Assembly: GCA_949710005.1 (NCBI GenBank) | Contig: OX453282.1 | Location: 2,362,501 to 2,426,500, forward strand | Length of the DNA: 64,000 bases | Direction of reading: 5' to 3' | From: Ricordea florida | Taxonomy: Eukaryota; Cnidaria; Anthozoa; Corallimorpharia; Ricordeidae | In this document: positions 58,896 to 64,000 of the stretch, piece by piece | Layout: the number at the start of each line of letters is the position of its first letter | Position numbering within the stretch: the first letter of the stretch is position 1 | The notes under the pieces: model-generated | Seen by the model: the letters and a program-made list of their open reading frames with translations, nothing else | What the model was told of the DNA's origin: nothing | Database searches by the model: none | Program-made: the position numbers and the translations under genes

Positions 58896-60241
58896 TATTA
58901 TTTGTACTATTTTTATTATTATTATTATTATTATTATCATCATCATCATCATTAATAATAATCTTTATTCAATACTCATAAAAAAGAACTATGTACAGTG
59001 CTTCACTTAAAAGGAATTAAAACGAAATTTGTACCTTGATATCTGTTAGAAAGAAAAGATCATAATATCTCAATATTTCTTGAAATATAATCCACGACAG
59101 TGTTTCTCTACTAATTATTATTACTATTATCTTTAGCAATTACCACCGATATTAAACATCTTTTTTTCTCTTTCAAATCTGGCACGATAAGAATATCATC
59201 ATCATCATCATTACATTTACTGCCATACATTCATGGCTGACACGCCTCCAAGAAGGCTAATTTTGAGAGGCTAACGAAATTCCTAATCTTCAATTTTGCT
59301 CTACGGAATCTTACTTTCTAAAAGAAGGATTAATTAATTGAGGTATTATTGTTTTTTTTTCCACACAGTGTTTGCTAGGAATGTCTCTTCGCATTGTTTA
59401 CCCGTTTACCTCCACAATTAACATTATGCAACGGGTTCAGTAAGATTCTCCGTCTATTACTCGATCGATCCCCGACAAGTTACGAAGTTTCTATCGTATA
59501 AATGTTTCCGATCACTTCCGAGTTGTGGAGTGCGGAAGGAAAAGAAGTTTATATTGTATAAAGAACAGGCTTGTTTTAATCTGAATATCAAACTAGAAGA
59601 CAACGTTTACTAAGTACTTCTCAAGAAAAGAACAATTGAATTGAATTAAGAGAGGTACGTAGGCGGAGGGTGATAAGGAAAATACATTTAATCAGTGTTG
59701 TATATTTTGATAAATAAAAAATAACAAAATTTTGAAAATCAAAAATAGTACCGGAAGGATTATTTCATCTAATTTCCAAACACGTTACTTTGCCTGATTT
59801 CCTTTACTTTTATCTTAAAAACTATTAATGAATTTACGAAGAATAAGATTAAGTTATTCTTTTTTAAGGTGTTGAGCAAACATTAATGCGCCCCGGGAAG
59901 ATAACATATCAGTCTTGACAATCTTTAAATCATGCTGACGTCAGAGGTGCTACAGGAGTTACACAGCGATCACATGTTTCATTGCACAATTATGTACACT
60001 TACACTTTAACCCTAACACCGCATTAACTTAAGCTCCGAGTATTCATTCTCCACTGTGAGCCCCATACAATTCCTTATCCTCTAATTTAAAGAATTTGGT
60101 ATTTGATCAACTTGTCACCCTAGAATTGGTTATTTTCTCATTTCTTGTCAACTCTTTGCTTGATAATTTGTTGGACTTGTAGAAGACGTTACACACAGGC
60201 CACTTTTGAGAGTGAAAGAGTCAATTACTCTTGTCATATAA

Positions 60242-60242
60242 A

Positions 60243-60283
<41 letters not shown>

Positions 60284-60523
60284 AGTTAATTTGAGTGTCA
60301 CTATCTTACTAATTGGAGACACTGTAAAGCACAAATGAATCAAATCAAATCATATTAAATCAAATCAAATGTTAGTTTTTGCGGAGAGGGGAAAACTGGA
60401 GTACCCGGAGAAAAACCTCTCAACAAACGCAGCCCACATAAATTACGACGCCGAGAACGGGAATCGAACCCGGGCCACATTAATGGAACGCAAGCGCTCT
60501 CACCACTGCGCCAACTCCGCCCC
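60242..60523 (-). mobile_element. Full-length tRNA-derived SINE with (ATT)n tail
   Basis: On the minus strand it starts GGGGCGGAGTTGGCGCAGTG, an A-box-like TGGCGCAGTGG, followed by a B box GGTTCGATTCC at 60460-60470. The tRNA-like head is followed by a body ('tttttctccgggtactcc', 'aacatttgatttgatttg', 'ctttacagtgtctccaatta') and a tail of about 13 ATT units. The same body and tail, without the head, occur at 1144-1351, so this is a dispersed retroposon and not a tRNA gene. Confidence 0.85.
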
Positions 60524-61354
60524 GTATACTTAGCATACTGTTAGCAGCGCATTAACTGTTCCTGTTTTTAACTGGCAACCAAACGGTCAACAAAGGAAGC
60601 TCGGCTTAACTTAGCAAGAGTTAAATGAAACTGGAACCTAAAATAGCTTCTTTTTTGTTCTTCAATTTAATTTGCAATAATAGCAGAAATGATTTAATTG
60701 CTGGTCGCGTTTGAATCAATAATAACAATAACAACAACAACAATGATGATGATGATGATGATGACGATGACGATAAAAAGGTTGGTGATGGCGCGTTTAA
60801 AACTCGCAACGCGCTTACAGTCACGGCAACTTAGAATTGGAAAACGTAAAATAATTAGCCTAAAGTAGGAGATCATGCCTAAGGTAGACCTAAGTAAATT
60901 ATGTGACTAAAATATCTACCCAAGGTTCAGAAAAATGGTCACTGAAAAGAATGATGTTTTCTTGGTCAGGTTCAACGCTTTTGTCGGAAGTCAAAAATTC
61001 TGCTTTTGTTTCCTCAGACAGCAGTCGACAAGTGGTCACTTAAACCGCTCAAGGATAACTTAGTGGCCGCCCAATTGTCTAGTGAACATATCAGAGGCTG
61101 GCAGGGGCGGTGATGCATACACAGACGAGAAGAGAAGAGCAATATTTGTTGTTTGCATCATATCACGCGCAGCTCGGCGCCTGCTTTTGGTTAACTGTAA
61201 TGGCTAATGTAACAGTGATAGATTGAGGTGGTGATAAGAATTGCTGAATGTTTCTAATCGTGTGCGGGTGTTCTGTGTAAAACGTACAGTGGTACGGCAA
61301 AGTCACGGCACAGGAAACCTCAACTTTGTGTTAAGTTTCTTGTTGACGAGAAAC

Positions 61355-61735
61355 ATGAATGTTGGTGTTGTTCATCCCGGGGACAATGTCAAACTAACCT
61401 TCACCTTCGACGGTAACGAATCTGCCCATGGAAAGGAACATAAAATTCAAGGGAAGAACTCGTCGCTTCAACATCCAGCAACAACCAAACAACACAACCA
61501 ACAAACGGCTAAGACAAACGTAAAACGAAATCCACCGGTGACTCGGCGACGGAGCTCACTTAAAGATGAAGTGACACACTGTTTAGATATAGAAGGTCTT
61601 CTTATCGTGCCAGAGTTTGAGAAGCGACTAAGAAGGAATTCCTACAACGGAGTATCTGTTCATGATGATAAAGAAACAGCAGTTGACCCGTCTGACGGAA
61701 TGCTTACCACATCGCTGTGCACTACGGAATTATGA
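61355..61735 (+). CDS. CSTEL-8: small protein with C-terminal LCTTEL tail
   Basis: The first ATG at 61355 gives 126 residues; the frame is open further upstream, but without an ATG. No known domain is recognised. The N-terminus (MNVGVVHPGDNVKLTFTFDG) could be a beta-rich segment. The middle is Gln/Asn/Lys-rich, then TRRRSSLKDE (63-71) and KRLRRNSYNG (90-99) are basic-Ser sites, and the end is PSDGMLTTSLCTTEL. This is the only copy with Thr in place of Ser in the tail, which keeps a hydroxyl residue. Three nucleotides in the tail codons differ from every other copy, so it is an old paralog. A splice acceptor is possible just upstream of the ATG (tttcttgttgacgag). It is the last member found before the right edge; more could lie beyond. 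Confidence 0.72.
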   Translation: MNVGVVHPGDNVKLTFTFDGNESAHGKEHKIQGKNSSLQHPATTKQHNQQTAKTNVKRNPPVTRRRSSLKDEVTHCLDIEGLLIVPEFEKRLRRNSYNGVSVHDDKETAVDPSDGMLTTSLCTTEL

Positions 61736-64000
61736 CACTAGTTATTAACCTGTTTTAGAACTCTGTAAACTAGATATACAGAGGAAACTTAAAAGACCTT
61801 TTACAGAACAGCAACGGAATCGGAAACATATGTCAAAGTGTGACGACCTACACGGCAATTTCTCAATGAGTCACTTGATGCTGACAGAATGTTCCGTTTT
61901 CAATTCCTAGCATTAAACAGTGGACAGGAAACTTAAAGCTGTATCTTACCTAACGTACATACTTCACACGTGTTTAAAGTGCTTTGACGAAGGACTTTCG
62001 AGTCTTCTCAATTCTATGGAACGCCAACGATATTGGACTTAACAGTGGAATATTTCCCGTCTCAGTCGGGCAAGCTTCTATTTGTTTTGAAAGCAAGAAA
62101 GTCAGTTCTTTCCTACGGATGATTGACAAAACCACTGAGAGTAATTAAGCTAACCATTCGATTGCAAAAGTATTAGTCTGTAATTTGTAGCGATAGTTTG
62201 CAATTAAAGGGAGGTTTTGGTTAAATTTCCAGTTGTTTCAAGACAGCAGACCATCTTTTAATCACTGTCATTTCTTACGGGCAAACGGTACCACCTCTAA
62301 ACTGGCGTGTTTTGAAACATTTCATGTATGATACAAAACAGTGCCTTTCACAAGTCGTTGAGTAACATAAAAACAAAGCCAGTGAATAGCCCTTTGAGTC
62401 GCGTCCCACTGTGTTCCTTATTGCGAACAAACAAGACAAATGGACTGCGTGTATTATTCTGCGACAGGGGGGTTAAACTTATGCATTGAGAAAACAATCA
62501 AATTGCTTTAGGAGCTCTTTAGCGAAGCATAAACAACCTGCGGTGCTGGATGAGCTAGCGACGAAATGTGTCGTCTGCTTGAAATTGGAATGGAAATTGC
62601 CAGAAAAATAGCGCGACAACGTTTTGTGGTGTTGTGTTGAGAATTGTGGAAATGACCATTAAGTCATGAAAATACGGCCAGATCATACTCATGATCTGAC
62701 CTGTGATAACAAACTGTCTTATAACTCTCATTAACATCATGAAGTAATTAACTTCCTCGCTTTAGATTTACATAGCTGAACACCATATTTAACCTCATCT
62801 TAAAAAAAGCTAAACTTGCATAAATTGGGGAATTGATTCTGAGGTCTAGGCTACGCAATTACGATTCTAAAAACCGCAAATATTGCAAGAGATCTAAAGA
62901 GCACATAAGGGATCTCTAAGGGTTTATCTTGTCATTGCTAAATATACAGAGGATATTACACGGTGGCGAGAAGACATGAATTTTTTGTTCGAGTGGCATG
63001 AACGATATCTCACGAGCTAGCGCAGCGAACGAGTGAGATATTGTCCTTGCCACTTGAACTTAAAATTCATATCTTCGAACTAACGTTTAATTTTCTTTTT
63101 ATCATATAGACAAAAACACATTAGGACGTTGGTTTGGCACAGCTTTGTACACAAACTGAATCGTGCAAGGCGTCATCCAGATCCTCACTAATAAGGCCAA
63201 ATAAGCCACTACAGTCCCGGATGTAGCTTCGTATGAATTTTACGAGTGCTGTAATTCCCAGTAAAACACTCACGTCTATGTAATAAAACCCAGTGTAAGT
63301 CAGCTGTAAGAGAAGTGACCACGAAGTCTTGACTTTCAGTGACGATCTGCAAAGCCACACACTTGACAAAACGACACGCAGCAGCGTGGAAGTCTTTTGT
63401 CCCGATACCCGGAGTTCTAGTTACTGTGTAAATGAACGGGTTAGAGTAAATTTTGTGGTTGATACTCTTGTCTCGGCGATATATTACAGAGAAGAATATC
63501 GCATTAAGCCGATATGTCAAAGTTAAGCCACTCATGTCCGACAGCCGGAATTATCACTTTCATCATAATTACATGTTTGTAAATGCGAATATGTTACGGA
63601 TTCTATGAAGTGTGATCGGGGATTCTTTTTAATTATAGGAGCGCCAACACCAGACTGCTGATCACGGGTTTTTAATATCAATTCATTTCCTGTGGTATTC
63701 ATTATAACCACCCCCCTACTTTACCCCCTCCCCCACAGACACTTTGTCCTTCCCCCTTCCCCTCCCATAGGGTAGAAGGCTGGCTAAGGTGTAGAACCAG
63801 GAAACGGCCTATGATGATGATGATTCTTAATGCCTGAGTCCTCCATTCTACGTGACGAGGCCTTACCATGTAGTTAAGAAAGAAAACAACGTGGGCTGGA
63901 TGGTAAAAAGAGTAGGTATTTATTCATAGCGTAGCTAGTAGGGCGGATCCCTGAGGGTCTTGTGACGCCCCCCCCCCCCCCTTTGTGAGATAATTGCTTT
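61736..64000. other. Right flank, no gene recognised
   Basis: The stretch after CSTEL-8 contains the inverted copy of the TMEM59-intron element (about 62940-63275) and low-complexity C-rich runs near 63700-63760 and 63969-63982. No coding frame is credible. Confidence 0.5.
62940..63275 (-). mobile_element. Dispersed element, second copy
   Basis: This is the reverse complement of the element at 8044-8375, sharing 'gtgcaag', 'gatcctcactaataagg', 'ccactacagtcc' and 'atgtagcttcgtatgaattt'. Divergence is moderate. Confidence 0.65.

Larger units (their letters stand above)
57581..61354. other. Divergent intergenic region between CSTEL-7 and CSTEL-8
   Basis: No gene is recognised. It contains AT-rich microsatellite-like tracts (about 58080-58340 and 58905-58955), a fold-back element (58628-58895), a full-length SINE (60242-60523) and an ATG/ACG-type trinucleotide tract near 60740-60775. 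Confidence 0.5.

Noticed and set aside
58382-59010. Several overlapping open frames of 78-186 codons on both strands
   Set aside because: They lie over a fold-back element and trinucleotide tracts; the inverted arms create mirrored frames.
60445-60523. tRNA gene on the minus strand
   Set aside because: A and B boxes are present, but the sequence continues into a SINE body and tail shared with another copy, and the stem ends do not pair as in a tRNA.
14428-61735. C-terminal prenylation (CaaX box) of the family tail
   Set aside because: The Cys is fifth from the end (C-S-T-E-L), not fourth, so it does not fit a CaaX box.

Overview
The window is eukaryotic: AT-rich, intron-bearing and full of small dispersed repeats. 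It carries two deeply conserved animal genes at its left end, so it is metazoan. An anthozoan cnidarian (coral or anemone) is my inference, from the intron-rich conserved genes, the many fold-back elements and a dispersed repeat carrying 'gctaacgctcgaa...gtcagcacctcc' that I associate with coral sequence. No species can be assigned from sequence reading alone.

Left end (1-10.3 kb): two genes sit head-to-head. On the minus strand is the 5' half of a nucleotide-sugar transporter of the SLC35D type (seven exons, running off the left edge). On the plus strand is a complete six-exon TMEM59-type membrane protein (312 residues). Their start codons are 230 bp apart and share one promoter region with a CLEAR-like E-box (GTCACGTGGT).

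Middle and right (14-62 kb): the striking content is a dispersed cluster of eight small paralogous genes (here called CSTEL-1 to CSTEL-8) at about 14.4, 18.7, 27.1, 40.6, 47.5, 50.8, 56.2 and 61.4 kb, in orientations + - + - - + - +. Their proteins (88-332 residues) look disordered and differ almost completely, except that every one ends, exactly at the stop codon, in the same tail: [LF]-C-[ST]-T-[ED]-L. The codons of this tail differ among copies while the residues do not, so the protein ending is what is conserved. The last residues (T-[ED]-L-COOH) fit a class I PDZ-domain ligand. The same proteins carry basic-x-x-Ser patches (RSKSVP, RRGSVP, RSKSFSG, RSNSFSG, RRNSYN, RSYSF, RRPRSF), suited to basophilic kinases and, in one case, to a canonical 14-3-3 site. 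I recognise no described family with this layout. I propose it as a lineage-specific set of phospho-regulated PDZ-ligand adaptors; the function is inference.

Between these genes lie long gene-poor stretches: seven blocks of a 106-bp tandem satellite in both orientations, tRNA-derived SINEs, several fold-back or MITE-like elements (one with Tc1/pogo-like ends), microsatellites, a five-copy 59-bp array with CCAAT and E2F-like sites, and a cluster of four CACGTG boxes with no evident gene. Repeat classifications come from visible structure only.
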